49,302 nucleotides of DNA from Bacteroidaceae bacterium (GTDB taxonomy: Bacteria; Bacteroidota; Bacteroidia; Bacteroidales; Bacteroidaceae): assembly GCA_017526905.1 (NCBI GenBank), contig JAFXQT010000040.1:1-49302 (forward strand). The letters run 5' to 3'. The notes beneath the pieces are model-generated. The model saw only the letters and a list, made by a program, of their open reading frames with translations. It was not told the DNA's origin and searched no databases. Positions 8,469 through 17,526 of the stretch are shown piece after piece; positions within the stretch are counted from its first letter, which is position 1, and each line of letters opens with the position of its first letter. Both the position numbers and the translations under genes were made by a program.

Positions 8469-9676
8469 AAACCGAGGAACGAGACGTGAATAACCAAAGT
8501 AACATAAAATGGTGGTCGGCCATCGGTAAGATCTCAGAACGCGAGTTGCGGTCGTTTGCCAAACGCCCAATATTTCTCGTGTGCATGATCCTGGCCCCGC
8601 TGTTCTTCCTTGTGCTGTTTACATCTATGATGAACAGCGGTCTGCCCACCAAGCTGCCTGCCGCACTTGTCGATGAGGACAACACCATGGTGACACGCTC
8701 CATGGTGCGCATTCTCGGTTCCATGCAGGAAACGGAAATCGTAGCGCGCTATGACAACTTCACGCAGGCACGGCAGGCCATGCAGCGGGGCGAGATCTAC
8801 GCCATCTTCCGCATCCCGAAGGGAACCACCGAGGCCGCACTGACCAGCCGGCAGCCATGCATCGCCTTCTACACCAACGACTCCTACTACGTGGCCGCTT
8901 CACTGCTGATGAAGGACATGCGCAAGATGTCGGAGATGGCGGGCATCGCCATCACCCGCGAAACGCTACGTGCCAGGGGCGTTTCCGAAGGGGCTATCAT
9001 GCCTATACTACAGCCCATCGTGGTCGAATCACATCCGCTGGGCAATCCCTACCTGAACTACTCTGTTGTGCTGAGCAACCTCATTGTGCCTGGCATCCTC
9101 ATGCTGGTCATCCTGCTCACCACCAGTTACGCCTTGGGCAACGAGTGGAAGCGTGGCCGGCAAGGCAAACTGCTGCGTATGGCCGGCGGCAACACCTGGG
9201 TGGCTGTTGTGGGCAAGCTGCTGCCGCAGACGATGCTCTACACGCTGCTGTTCTGGTTCATCCAAGCCGTATTCTACATGTATTTAGGATTCCCCTGCGC
9301 CTGTGGCATGCCCCGCATGATGCTGTGGGGGTTCCTGGCCGTGCTGGCCTCGCAGGGACTGGGACTGTTCTTCTACGAACTGTTTGTGGGCGAGATGCGC
9401 ATGGCGCTCAGCGCCTGCTCGCTATGGGGTGTATTGTCGTTCTCGCTGGCCGGTTTCTCGTTTCCTGTCAGTGCCATGGTGCTGCCGCTGCAGTGGATGG
9501 CCAACCTCTTTCCCCTTCACCACTATTTCCAGCTCTACGAGGCACAAGCCCTCAACGGCTATCCAGCCATGTATGAGTGGCCCAGCATCGTGGCGTTGGT
9601 AGGTTTCGTGTTGCTGCCTGTGCTGCTCACCGGCCGCCTGCACGATGGTTTCCTTAATAAAGAATATGTGCCATGA
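8465..9676 (+). CDS. ABC-2 type transporter permease 1
   Basis: A 403-residue ABC-2 permease (YhiH/YbhS/YbhR-like). An N-terminal membrane helix (FLVCMILAPLFFLVLFTSMM) is followed by a large extracytoplasmic domain and a C-terminal block of about five helices, including YSVVLSNLIVPGILMLVILL. It starts with GTG at 8465, overlapping the hlyD stop by 4 bp; an in-frame GTG at 8486 is an alternative. It pairs with the following permease, probably as a heterodimer. No nucleotide-binding subunit is encoded beside it. Confidence 0.88.
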   Translation: MKTEERDVNNQSNIKWWSAIGKISERELRSFAKRPIFLVCMILAPLFFLVLFTSMMNSGLPTKLPAALVDEDNTMVTRSMVRILGSMQETEIVARYDNFTQARQAMQRGEIYAIFRIPKGTTEAALTSRQPCIAFYTNDSYYVAASLLMKDMRKMSEMAGIAITRETLRARGVSEGAIMPILQPIVVESHPLGNPYLNYSVVLSNLIVPGILMLVILLTTSYALGNEWKRGRQGKLLRMAGGNTWVAVVGKLLPQTMLYTLLFWFIQAVFYMYLGFPCACGMPRMMLWGFLAVLASQGLGLFFYELFVGEMRMALSACSLWGVLSFSLAGFSFPVSAMVLPLQWMANLFPLHHYFQLYEAQALNGYPAMYEWPSIVALVGFVLLPVLLTGRLHDGFLNKEYVP

Positions 9677-10854
9677 CTTGGTTTGTCAATATCTTTAAAG
9701 TGTGGTGGGACGAGTTGTGCGACATCGTCCGCGACGAGGGCATCATGATATTCATCATGCTGGTGCCACTGGCCTATCCGCTGCTCTACGCATTCATCTA
9801 TACCACCGAGACGCAGCGCGACCTGCCCGTGTGTGTCATTGACAACTGCCACAGCGCTCGCACCCGCGAGCTGATCCGCAAGGTGGATGCCACACCCGAG
9901 GTCATGGTGCGCGGCCATGTGGCCAACCTGGCCGAAGCGCAAGAGTTGCTCAAGCGCCGCGAAGTGAGCGGCATCATCGAGATTCCGGCCACCTTCGACC
10001 GCGACCTGGCACATGGGCGACAAGTGGTAGTGGGTGTCTATAGCGACCTCACTTCCATGCTCTACTACAAGCAACTGCTGCTGGGCGTGACCAATGTGGC
10101 ACAAGACATGAACCGCGACATCAAGGTGAACAACTATCTGCGCCCTGGCACTCGGCGCGAGGAGCAGGTGGCCCGAATGCCCATCGACTTCGAACACGTT
10201 CAGCTGTACAACCCACAGGGAGGCTTCGCCGCTTTCCTCATCCCGCCGGTGATGATGCTCATCCTGCAACAAACGCTCTTCCTGGGCATCGGCATGTCCA
10301 TGGGGCGCACACGCGAACGCAACCGCGGTTTGGTCATCCCGCCACGATCCGACTACAAGCATGTGGTCAGCGTGGTGTGGGGCAAGTCGCTGCTCTATTT
10401 CTGCCTCTACATGATACTGGCCGCCTATATGTGTGTGGTGGTGACACGCTGGTTCGGTCTGCCGCAGCTGATGCATGCCGATGCCTTCTTCGGCCTGATG
10501 GTGCCCTATTTGCTGGCCTGCATCTTCCTTGGCTTCTGCTTTTCGGCCTTCGTGTTCCGCCGTGAGGACTGCATCTTGCTGTTCGTTTTTATGAGCGTGC
10601 CCCTGCTATTCCTCACCGGCGTGAGCTGGCCTGGCGCCTCCATTCCAAAGGTATGGCAGTGGCTGGGTATGTTGTTCCCCTCGACCTTTGGTTGCAATGC
10701 CTATGTGCGAGCCGGCACCATGGGGGCCTCACTCGGCGATATTCGCCATGAAGTGATGGCTTTGTGGATTCAGGCCGGCGTGTATTTCCTGCTGGCTTGC
10801 CTCATGTACACCTGGGAAATACGCAGAGCCGTGGGCCGCTCGGTTCTGAACTGA
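9673..10854 (+). CDS. ABC-2 type transporter permease 2
   Basis: A 393-residue paralogue of the preceding permease, overlapping it by ATGA. Same plan: N-terminal helix (IMIFIMLVPLAYPLLYAFIY), an extracytoplasmic domain, then helices such as GGFAAFLIPPVMMLILQQTL and a final anchor (YFLLACLMYTWEIRRA). Last gene of the efflux operon; two hairpins follow it. The ATP-binding protein needed to power such a pump must be encoded elsewhere, or energy coupling is different. Confidence 0.88.
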   Translation: MTWFVNIFKVWWDELCDIVRDEGIMIFIMLVPLAYPLLYAFIYTTETQRDLPVCVIDNCHSARTRELIRKVDATPEVMVRGHVANLAEAQELLKRREVSGIIEIPATFDRDLAHGRQVVVGVYSDLTSMLYYKQLLLGVTNVAQDMNRDIKVNNYLRPGTRREEQVARMPIDFEHVQLYNPQGGFAAFLIPPVMMLILQQTLFLGIGMSMGRTRERNRGLVIPPRSDYKHVVSVVWGKSLLYFCLYMILAAYMCVVVTRWFGLPQLMHADAFFGLMVPYLLACIFLGFCFSAFVFRREDCILLFVFMSVPLLFLTGVSWPGASIPKVWQWLGMLFPSTFGCNAYVRAGTMGASLGDIRHEVMALWIQAGVYFLLACLMYTWEIRRAVGRSVLN

Positions 10855-10858
10855 CAAG

Positions 10859-10882
10859 AGGCCGGTCGCAAAACGCCGGCCT
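10859..10882 (+). terminator. Hairpin just after the efflux operon
   Basis: AGGCCGG and CCGGCCT form a 7-bp stem around a 10-nt loop, starting 4 bp after the permease stop. A short TTTT run lies 8 bp further on. It may be a weak terminator or an RNA-stability hairpin. Confidence 0.5.
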
Positions 10883-10894
10883 TGCACACCTTTT

Positions 10895-10960
10895 AGGCAC
10901 GATTCCTGATTCGGACATAGGCAATAAATGCCGACACATCAGTCATCGTGCCTTTTTTTT
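10895..10960 (+). terminator. Long intrinsic terminator between the efflux and rhamnose operons
   Basis: AGGCACGAT (10895-10903) pairs with ATCGTGCCT (10945-10953) and runs into eight Ts. Inside it, CTGAT pairs with ATCAG, and TCGG with CCGA or GGCA with TGCC, so the arm is nearly continuous over 59 nt. This insulates the rhamnose promoter, which begins 7 bp later. Confidence 0.85.
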
Positions 10961-10966
10961 GGACTT

Positions 10967-11001
10967 TTTGTATGGCGGTTTCGGGTTTTTGTATAAATTT
11001 G
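10967..11001 (+). promoter_or_regulatory. Promoter of the rhamnose operon
   Basis: TTTG at 10967-10970 (-33 like), 23 bp, then TAAATTTG at 10994-11001, a match to the Bacteroidetes -7 consensus TAnnTTTG. This gives an untranslated leader of about 30 nt. I see no clear AraC/RhaR-type operator repeat upstream, because the terminator leaves little room. Confidence 0.75.
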
Positions 11002-11037
11002 CACAGCAAATACGACAAAAACCTAAACCGCACAACT

Positions 11038-12468
11038 ATGTGTAGCACATATTATCTGGCGGTGGACCTCGGTGCCACCAGCGGTCGCACGGTTCTGGCC
11101 ACATTTGGCGACGGCCGCGTGACGATGCGCGAGTTCACCCGTTTCAAGAACCCACAGATTCCCCTTGGCGGCCATATTTTCTGGGATCTGCCACACCTCT
11201 ACAACGAAATAGTCGATGCCCTGCGCAAAGTGAAGGCCGAAGGCATCACGCTGACCAGCATCGGCATAGACACCTGGGGCTGCGATGTAGCCTTCTTCGG
11301 ACGCGACGGCCAACTGCTTGGGCTTCCCTACTGCTATCGCGACCCGCACACCGATGGTGCCATGGAACGTTTCTTTGCCGAACAGATGCCTCAGAAGGAA
11401 TTGTACGAGCGCACCGGCATCCAGTTCATGCCCTTCAACACGCTGTTCCACCTGGACACATTAAGGCGCGAGGGATGTACGGCACTGGCAGAGGCCGACA
11501 AGATACTGTTCATACCCGATGCACTGATCTATATGCTTACGGGCGAGACTGTATGCGAATACACCGTGGCCTCGACCTCACAGATGCTCAATCCGAACCT
11601 GGGTGATCTCGACCCCGCCATTCTCGCCACACTGAACCTTGGGCGCGACAAGTTTGGCCGGATGGTGCAACCAGGCCAACAGGTAGGTGTGCTCAGCACT
11701 CAAGTACAGGAGGTCACCGGACTGGGTGCAGTGCCCATTGTGGCGGTGGGCAGTCATGACACGGCATCGGCCGTGGCCGCTGTGCCAGCCGCCAACGGCA
11801 ACTACGCCTATCTGAGCTGCGGCACGTGGAGCCTGTTGGGCATAGAGAGTCCTAAGCCCATCATCACATCCGATAGCTACCGGCACAACTTCACCAACGA
11901 GGGCGGCCTGGACGGAACCATCCGTTTTCTGAAGAACATCACAGGCCTGTGGATTTTCGAGCAGTGTCGCAAGGAGTGGATAGCCACCATGCCCGATGCC
12001 ATTCCGGCCGATGTGAACGAATTGAATGCGCAAAGCCTCACTTCCATATGTCAGAGCCTCATCAACCCCGACGACCCGCGTTTCGCCCATCCCGCATCCA
12101 TGACGGCTGCCATCTGTGCCTATCTGACAGAGACAGGGCAGCCACTGCCACAGACACCGGCCGACTATGTCCGTGTCATCTTCCGCTCGCTTGCTGCCCG
12201 CTATGCTGAGATTATCGGCATACTGCGCCACATAGCCCCCGTAGATATCCAGCGGTTGCACGTCATCGGCGGTGGCTCGCGCAATGAGTTCCTCATGCAG
12301 TTTGCAGCCGACGCCCTCCAGTTGCCGGTCATCGCCGGTCCGCAGGAAGGCACGGCACTGGGCAATGCCTTGGTGCAGGTACGTGCCGCAGGGCACGTCG
12401 GCTCACTGGCCGACATGCGTGCCATCATCAGTCAGAGCGTCGAACTGCGCACCTTTATCCCTTCATAA
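11038..12468 (+). CDS. rhaB: L-rhamnulokinase
   Basis: FGGY-family sugar kinase, ATP + L-rhamnulose to L-rhamnulose 1-phosphate. The N-terminal phosphate-binding loop is AVDLGATSGR, and the substrate-side Asp lies in SIGIDTWGCDV. The second domain has PIVAVGSHDTASAVAAVP, AYLSCGTWSLLGIE and the adenosine motif VIGGGSRNEFLMQ. 476 residues, close to the family norm. I start at ATG 11038 because the promoter box lies upstream of it; an in-frame extension to 10948 would overlap the terminator and promoter. First gene of the rhamnose operon (rhaK position in Bacteroides nomenclature). Confidence 0.95.
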   Translation: MCSTYYLAVDLGATSGRTVLATFGDGRVTMREFTRFKNPQIPLGGHIFWDLPHLYNEIVDALRKVKAEGITLTSIGIDTWGCDVAFFGRDGQLLGLPYCYRDPHTDGAMERFFAEQMPQKELYERTGIQFMPFNTLFHLDTLRREGCTALAEADKILFIPDALIYMLTGETVCEYTVASTSQMLNPNLGDLDPAILATLNLGRDKFGRMVQPGQQVGVLSTQVQEVTGLGAVPIVAVGSHDTASAVAAVPAANGNYAYLSCGTWSLLGIESPKPIITSDSYRHNFTNEGGLDGTIRFLKNITGLWIFEQCRKEWIATMPDAIPADVNELNAQSLTSICQSLINPDDPRFAHPASMTAAICAYLTETGQPLPQTPADYVRVIFRSLAARYAEIIGILRHIAPVDIQRLHVIGGGSRNEFLMQFAADALQLPVIAGPQEGTALGNALVQVRAAGHVGSLADMRAIISQSVELRTFIPS

Positions 12469-12513
12469 CCTCATCACAGTACAATCTAATAAACCTCATA
12501 ACCTCTCACCCCT

Positions 12514-13764
12514 ATGAAAGAGCAACTGATTCAGCAATCCTACGAGATTGCACGCGAGCGCTACGCCGCCATCGGAGTAGATACCGACAAGGCCATCGAA
12601 CAACTGGAAAAGACCCAGATATCCCTGCACTGCTGGCAAACAGACGATGTAGTGGGCTTTGAGCGCAACGATGCGCTGAGCGGAGGAATCCAAACCACCG
12701 GCAACTATCCCGGACGTGCCCGCAACATCGACGAGGTGCGCCAAGACATCGAATTCGTCAAGACACTCCTGGCCGGCAACCATCGCCTGAACCTGCATGA
12801 GATCTATGGCGATTTTGGCGGCAAGTTCGTGGATCGCGACCAGGTAGAGGTAAAACACTTCCAGAGCTGGATGGACTGGGCCAAAGCCAACAACATGAAG
12901 CTTGACTTCAACTCGACCAGTTTCTCCCACCCCAAGAGCGGCGAACTCACCCTCTCCAATCCCGACCCCGCCATCCGCGAATTCTGGATTGAACACACCA
13001 AGCGCTGTCGCCGCATCGCCGATGCCATGGGCAAGGCACAAGCTGACCCGTGCATCATGAACATCTGGGTACACGACGGCTCGAAGGACCTCACCGTGCA
13101 GCGCCAGAAATACCGCGAGATACTGGTGGATAGCCTTGACAAGATTATGGAAGAGCAACTGCCCGACATGAAGGCCTGTTTCGAAGCCAAGCTTTTTGGC
13201 ATCGGTCTGGAAAGCTACACTGTGGGCAGCCACGACTTCTACACCGCCTACTGCGCTACCCGCAAGCAGATGTACACGCTCGACACCGGCCACTATGAGC
13301 AGACAGAGAACGTGTCCGACTTCGTCTCGACCCTGCTCATGTACGTGCCCGAGCTGATGTTGCACGTTTCACGTCCCGTGCGCTGGGACAGCGATCACGT
13401 CACCATCATGAACGACCAGACGCTCGACCTCTTCAAGGAGCTCGTTCGTGCCAACGGCCTCCATCGTGCCCATATCGGACTCGACTACTTTGATGCCAGC
13501 ATCAACCGCATCGGTGCCTATATCATTGGCTCACGCGCCACGCAAAAGTGCGTCCTCCAGGCCCTCCTTGAGCCCCTTGCCCTCCTGCGCCAATACGAGG
13601 ACAACGGTCAGAACTTCGAACGCCTCGCACTCCTCGAAGAAGCCAAGTCTCTCCCCTTCGGTGCCGTGTTTGACTATTTCAACCTCAAGAACAACGTCCC
13701 CGTGGGCGAAGAGTACATCCCTTGCATCCAAGACTATGAGAAGCGCGTAACCAGCAAACGGTAA
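12514..13764 (+). CDS. rhaA: L-rhamnose isomerase
   Basis: Converts L-rhamnose to L-rhamnulose, a metal-dependent TIM barrel. 416 residues against 419 in E. coli. The metal and active-site strands are recognisable: NLHEIYGDFGGKFVDRD, MNIWVHDGSKD, YTLDTGHYEQTENVSDFVS and LHVSRPVRWDSDHV. It lies 45 bp after the kinase with no terminator and 3 bp before the next gene. It corresponds to rhaI in the B. thetaiotaomicron rhaKIPAO naming. Confidence 0.96.
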   Translation: MKEQLIQQSYEIARERYAAIGVDTDKAIEQLEKTQISLHCWQTDDVVGFERNDALSGGIQTTGNYPGRARNIDEVRQDIEFVKTLLAGNHRLNLHEIYGDFGGKFVDRDQVEVKHFQSWMDWAKANNMKLDFNSTSFSHPKSGELTLSNPDPAIREFWIEHTKRCRRIADAMGKAQADPCIMNIWVHDGSKDLTVQRQKYREILVDSLDKIMEEQLPDMKACFEAKLFGIGLESYTVGSHDFYTAYCATRKQMYTLDTGHYEQTENVSDFVSTLLMYVPELMLHVSRPVRWDSDHVTIMNDQTLDLFKELVRANGLHRAHIGLDYFDASINRIGAYIIGSRATQKCVLQALLEPLALLRQYEDNGQNFERLALLEEAKSLPFGAVFDYFNLKNNVPVGEEYIPCIQDYEKRVTSKR

Positions 13765-13767
13765 AGC

Positions 13768-16017
13768 ATGGAAGAGAGCATTAAGGAGAGGCTCATCACG
13801 AAGTGCCAGCAATTGACCGAAGGATGGCGCGCACGAGCCGTGAATGTAGTGGCATGGCTGACTAAGGACGTCGAAGGGCGCCTGCTGCCACTCATGAACG
13901 GCAGTGCCGATGTGCGGCGTATTCCGCAGTGCGGCCGGCAGACCACGGCCCTGATAGAGGGACTGCTGCAACAATTGCGACCCTATTATGACGAGCTCTT
14001 GCTGAATCCCGATACAAACACTGCTACAGAAGAGGTCCTGTACACCCAGAGGGAGGTGCAGGCCTTTCACTTCGCCGAATTGAACACAGCCACTGAACGC
14101 CGTGTCCAAGCCGCCTTCAGCAGAATGATGAAGGCTGTCGGCAACACGCGGGCAAAGAACCTCTTAGACAAGCACTTTAGCCAGTATCGTGATACAGAGT
14201 ATTGGCTTAACAACCCTGACAGCATTTGGCAGTGGTTTGGTGTTGGCAAGACGACCGTAGGACATATCCAGCAGTTCCTCAGCGAGTTCAAGGAGGCATA
14301 TCTGGCACTCACCCACGGCACGGAGAGCACCCCCAGCGATAGCAGCGAAACCGACGAAACGCCGCTGCCCGATTTGGATTACCCGTTTCTGACGCCTGAA
14401 GAACAGGACTTCGTGACTACGTTCTGGAATGCAGAAAAGCGCTACCCCGTGTTCTACATCGCCTTACGCTTCCTGCAGCAAGCCACCGACCGCCGCACAC
14501 AAACCTTCGTCCGCGTCAACGGCATCAACGGGAAGCACGAAACCCTTGCGGCACTGTCCGAAGAGTTCGGTCTGACATTCGAGCGTACGCGCCAGATCTC
14601 CAAGTTGAAGGTAGACAAAGCGCAAAATCTCCCCGTGTGGGACCTCGACCGCTGGGGTGCGTTGGATTTCTTCCACAAGCCGCTGCTCACCGAGGCCAAC
14701 ACACGCTGGAAAGAGATCCAGGCGCTTGAGCACGTCGAAGACCTGAGTTTCCACTCCGCATTAGCCATCCTTTCTGCCTTGCTCCCCTTAGAGATTATTG
14801 CCCTGCGTGCCGACGGCTACAAAGCCAATGCCCGACGGTGCAAGGCCACTGAGTACGAGCCTCCTTGTGTGCTCTTTGCCTACGACAGCAGCCTGAACTA
14901 CTTCTCCTTTGCACATTTCCTGCGAGACATCGGCCACGAGGCTATGCTGCAACGCATTGAGGACAAATCTTGCACCCTGCAAGCCCTCACCGAGGCATAC
15001 TTCCAGCCAAATGCCAGCGAACAACAGCGACAAGCAATCCTTGGAATGCTACGGGAGGTCATACAGATGTTCCCCGGGGTGGAGGTCCTGCACGATACGA
15101 TCGTGTTCAGCAGCAACCACATTAACTATACCGAAGACATCTATCAGATCATAGCCCGGAACGGCAAAGCCATGACAGTCGAGGAAATCTTCGCGGAATT
15201 CAAGGCTATGCACCCCAACGACCACCACACCAACAGCGGCTTCCTGCGCTCCTATATGTGGCATGACGAACGCATCGAAGCCGTGGGGCGCAAATCGACC
15301 TATCAGCTACGGGAGTGGGAGTTGTTTTCCGGCAGTCTCACTCAGCTGGCAGCACACCTGCTCAAGGATGAAGCAGAGCCATTGCCGCTTACCGAGCTGG
15401 TCCGGCGCATGAAAGAGCATCGCGGCAACACAACCCCCAAGAGCTGTGAAAGCAGTATCTACCTGGGCTTCGCGGCTGGAACGCTGCAATATTTCTTCAC
15501 CACCGAACACACTGCTTCCACAGCCTATGTCGGACTTGCAGAAAGAGCCTATCCAGCCCCCTACTGGGTGTCAACGATGAGCGTGAACGGCGCCGTCAAG
15601 AGCATGCACCGTTTCCTTACCGAACGCGGACACTGGCCATACGCAGCAGCTTCCGATGTCGTTGAGGAGCGCCTTTATTACATTCTACGCAAATTCTCTC
15701 AGCATGACCACGTAACCAGCAAGGAAGCAGCCCTCTACAAACGGGGCATGGCCGATGTCCCGCCCTACCAATATCCCCACAACGAACGGGAAGCCATCTT
15801 CGTGAAGCGTTGCCAAGCCGTCAAGTCCTTCTGGAAAGAGCACCATAGGCAACCAACGTCAGCCGAGGATCCGTTCCTGGCCAAATGGTATCGCTACACA
15901 CTTCACAAGTTCAACCAGTTGCGCGGTTTCCGCCAGTATCACTTCAAACAAATCAGACATAGGTCGGCAGCCAAGCCATCCCAACAACTGTCATTAGACT
16001 TCGCAGATGCCGACTGA
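13768..16017 (+). CDS. Large multi-HTH protein with sigma-region-4-like, alpha-CTD-like and HARE-like segments
   Basis: A 749-residue soluble protein with no signal peptide; I cannot assign it to a named family. Residues ~255-287 (TLAALSEEFGLTFERTRQI) closely match the sigma-70 region 4 helix-turn-helix pattern TLEE.G..F.vTRERIRQI. Residues ~50-70 (RIPQCGRQTTALIEGLLQQL) and ~154-173 (WFGVGKTTVGHIQQFL) look like RNA polymerase alpha-CTD helix-hairpin segments. Residues ~452-517 end in GRKSTYQLREWE, like a HARE winged helix, and ~523-580 looks like a second winged helix. The C-terminal third is helical and basic. It begins 3 bp after the rhaA stop, so is probably coupled. No separate AraC-type RhaR gene is present in the window. 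A transcription-related role is inference. Confidence 0.75.
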   Translation: MEESIKERLITKCQQLTEGWRARAVNVVAWLTKDVEGRLLPLMNGSADVRRIPQCGRQTTALIEGLLQQLRPYYDELLLNPDTNTATEEVLYTQREVQAFHFAELNTATERRVQAAFSRMMKAVGNTRAKNLLDKHFSQYRDTEYWLNNPDSIWQWFGVGKTTVGHIQQFLSEFKEAYLALTHGTESTPSDSSETDETPLPDLDYPFLTPEEQDFVTTFWNAEKRYPVFYIALRFLQQATDRRTQTFVRVNGINGKHETLAALSEEFGLTFERTRQISKLKVDKAQNLPVWDLDRWGALDFFHKPLLTEANTRWKEIQALEHVEDLSFHSALAILSALLPLEIIALRADGYKANARRCKATEYEPPCVLFAYDSSLNYFSFAHFLRDIGHEAMLQRIEDKSCTLQALTEAYFQPNASEQQRQAILGMLREVIQMFPGVEVLHDTIVFSSNHINYTEDIYQIIARNGKAMTVEEIFAEFKAMHPNDHHTNSGFLRSYMWHDERIEAVGRKSTYQLREWELFSGSLTQLAAHLLKDEAEPLPLTELVRRMKEHRGNTTPKSCESSIYLGFAAGTLQYFFTTEHTASTAYVGLAERAYPAPYWVSTMSVNGAVKSMHRFLTERGHWPYAAASDVVEERLYYILRKFSQHDHVTSKEAALYKRGMADVPPYQYPHNEREAIFVKRCQAVKSFWKEHHRQPTSAEDPFLAKWYRYTLHKFNQLRGFRQYHFKQIRHRSAAKPSQQLSLDFADAD

Positions 16018-16115
16018 CGTCACGCTCCCCACGACGGTACAAGCAACATCCCCCTCGAGCATTCATGCCCAAGCACTATGGCAAAGAACAACAACTTTCA
16101 AACCTCAACAACACT

Positions 16116-17480
16116 ATGAGTAAAACATCATCTCTGAAGAGTACGGTTGCAGTATCACTGAATAACTATCTCGACGCGGGCGCCATCGTGGCAGGTGCCA
16201 GCGGCATCACATTGTGGCAGAACTACCTTGGCCTGAGCGAGCTTCATCTCGGATGGCTCAATGCCATCAGTGCCAATGCCCTGGGCGCAGCCATCGGTGC
16301 CATCATCGGCGGTTTCCTGGCCGACAAGTTCGGGCGCAAGTTTATCTTCACATACAACCTGCTGGTCTATATGCTGGGCGTGCTCGTAGTCATGCTCTCC
16401 ACCAACTTCCCCATGCTGCTGTGTGGTTTCCTCATCACAGGCATCTCCGTGGGTGTCGGCGTGCCGGCTTCATGGACCTATATCTCGGAAAGTTCCGAAG
16501 TGCACAACCGCGGCCGCAACATCTGCATCTCACAGATGTCGTGGGGGCTGGGCCCGATGATTATCCTGTTGTTCGGTATGCTGTTTGCGCCGGGCGGCTA
16601 CCTTTATAGTTTTGTTGAGTCTGTAGCGCACGCTGTCATTGGTGCCGATGCGGCCGAAAGCGCCGTACAGGTATTCTCCTCGCGCGTGGTGTTCTTCACC
16701 CTCTTCGTCGTGGCCTTCATCGCCTGGACGCTGCAACGCCAGCTGGAAGAGAGCCAGGAATTCCAAAAGAGCAAGGCACCTCAGCAGGCATCCTCCGCCA
16801 CCTCTGAGGTGGCCGAAGGCGGTGTCGGCATTATTGACAACATCAAGGCCCTGTTCACCAACAAGATTGCCGTTCGCACCGTCACGTTCCTTGCCGTCAT
16901 CTACCTCACCTGGAACCTTGTGGCCTCTGTGATGGGCTTCTTCCAGCCCCACATATACGAAACGGCCGGTGGCCTGAGCAACGAGTATGCCAATATGCTC
17001 AGTTGCGTGGGCTGGGGCGTCGTAGTGGCCGTTACGTTCGTCCTTTCATTTCTTATCGACCGCCTGCCGCACAAGCTATTCTATATTTTAGGTCTGATTG
17101 CCGCCCTGGGCACATGGGCGGTCATCATCAAAGGCGTCAACGGCATCGGCAGCCTGTGGGCATTCTCCATCCTGTGGGGCATCAATGGCGGCCTGAGTGT
17201 CCAAATCTTCTACGCCCTCTGGGGCAGCGAACTCTTCCCCGCCAAGTTCCGTGCCGGTGCCCAAGGTCTGATGTTCTTCATCGTTCGCGGTCTCTCCGCT
17301 GCCTGGGGCATCATCTTCACCTATATCTACGGCGAGAACGGCGAGGGCTTCACTCGTGCCGCCTGGTGCATGATTGTACTCCTGCTCATCTCCCTCATCG
17401 TCGGTGTGCTCGGAGCCCCCAACACCCGTGGCAAGTCGCTCGCACAAATTACGCGCGAGCGCTATGGCGAGGACCTCTGA
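16116..17480 (+). CDS. MFS sugar transporter, probable L-rhamnose permease
   Basis: A 454-residue, 12-helix major facilitator. The conserved loop after helix 2 is GGFLADKFGRKF, and the N-terminal half begins SLNNYLDAGAIVAGASGITL. I chose the ATG at 16116 because the 17 codons upstream carry no conserved sequence. Its place between isomerase and aldolase genes matches the permease (rhaP) position in Bacteroides rhamnose operons, so L-rhamnose is the likely substrate. This is a sugar-porter type MFS and is unrelated to E. coli RhaT. Confidence 0.85.
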   Translation: MSKTSSLKSTVAVSLNNYLDAGAIVAGASGITLWQNYLGLSELHLGWLNAISANALGAAIGAIIGGFLADKFGRKFIFTYNLLVYMLGVLVVMLSTNFPMLLCGFLITGISVGVGVPASWTYISESSEVHNRGRNICISQMSWGLGPMIILLFGMLFAPGGYLYSFVESVAHAVIGADAAESAVQVFSSRVVFFTLFVVAFIAWTLQRQLEESQEFQKSKAPQQASSATSEVAEGGVGIIDNIKALFTNKIAVRTVTFLAVIYLTWNLVASVMGFFQPHIYETAGGLSNEYANMLSCVGWGVVVAVTFVLSFLIDRLPHKLFYILGLIAALGTWAVIIKGVNGIGSLWAFSILWGINGGLSVQIFYALWGSELFPAKFRAGAQGLMFFIVRGLSAAWGIIFTYIYGENGEGFTRAAWCMIVLLLISLIVGVLGAPNTRGKSLAQITRERYGEDL

Positions 17481-17526
17481 CCGATAAACAGAACAACCAT
17501 CTTCAAACAATAGAAAACACATCAAT

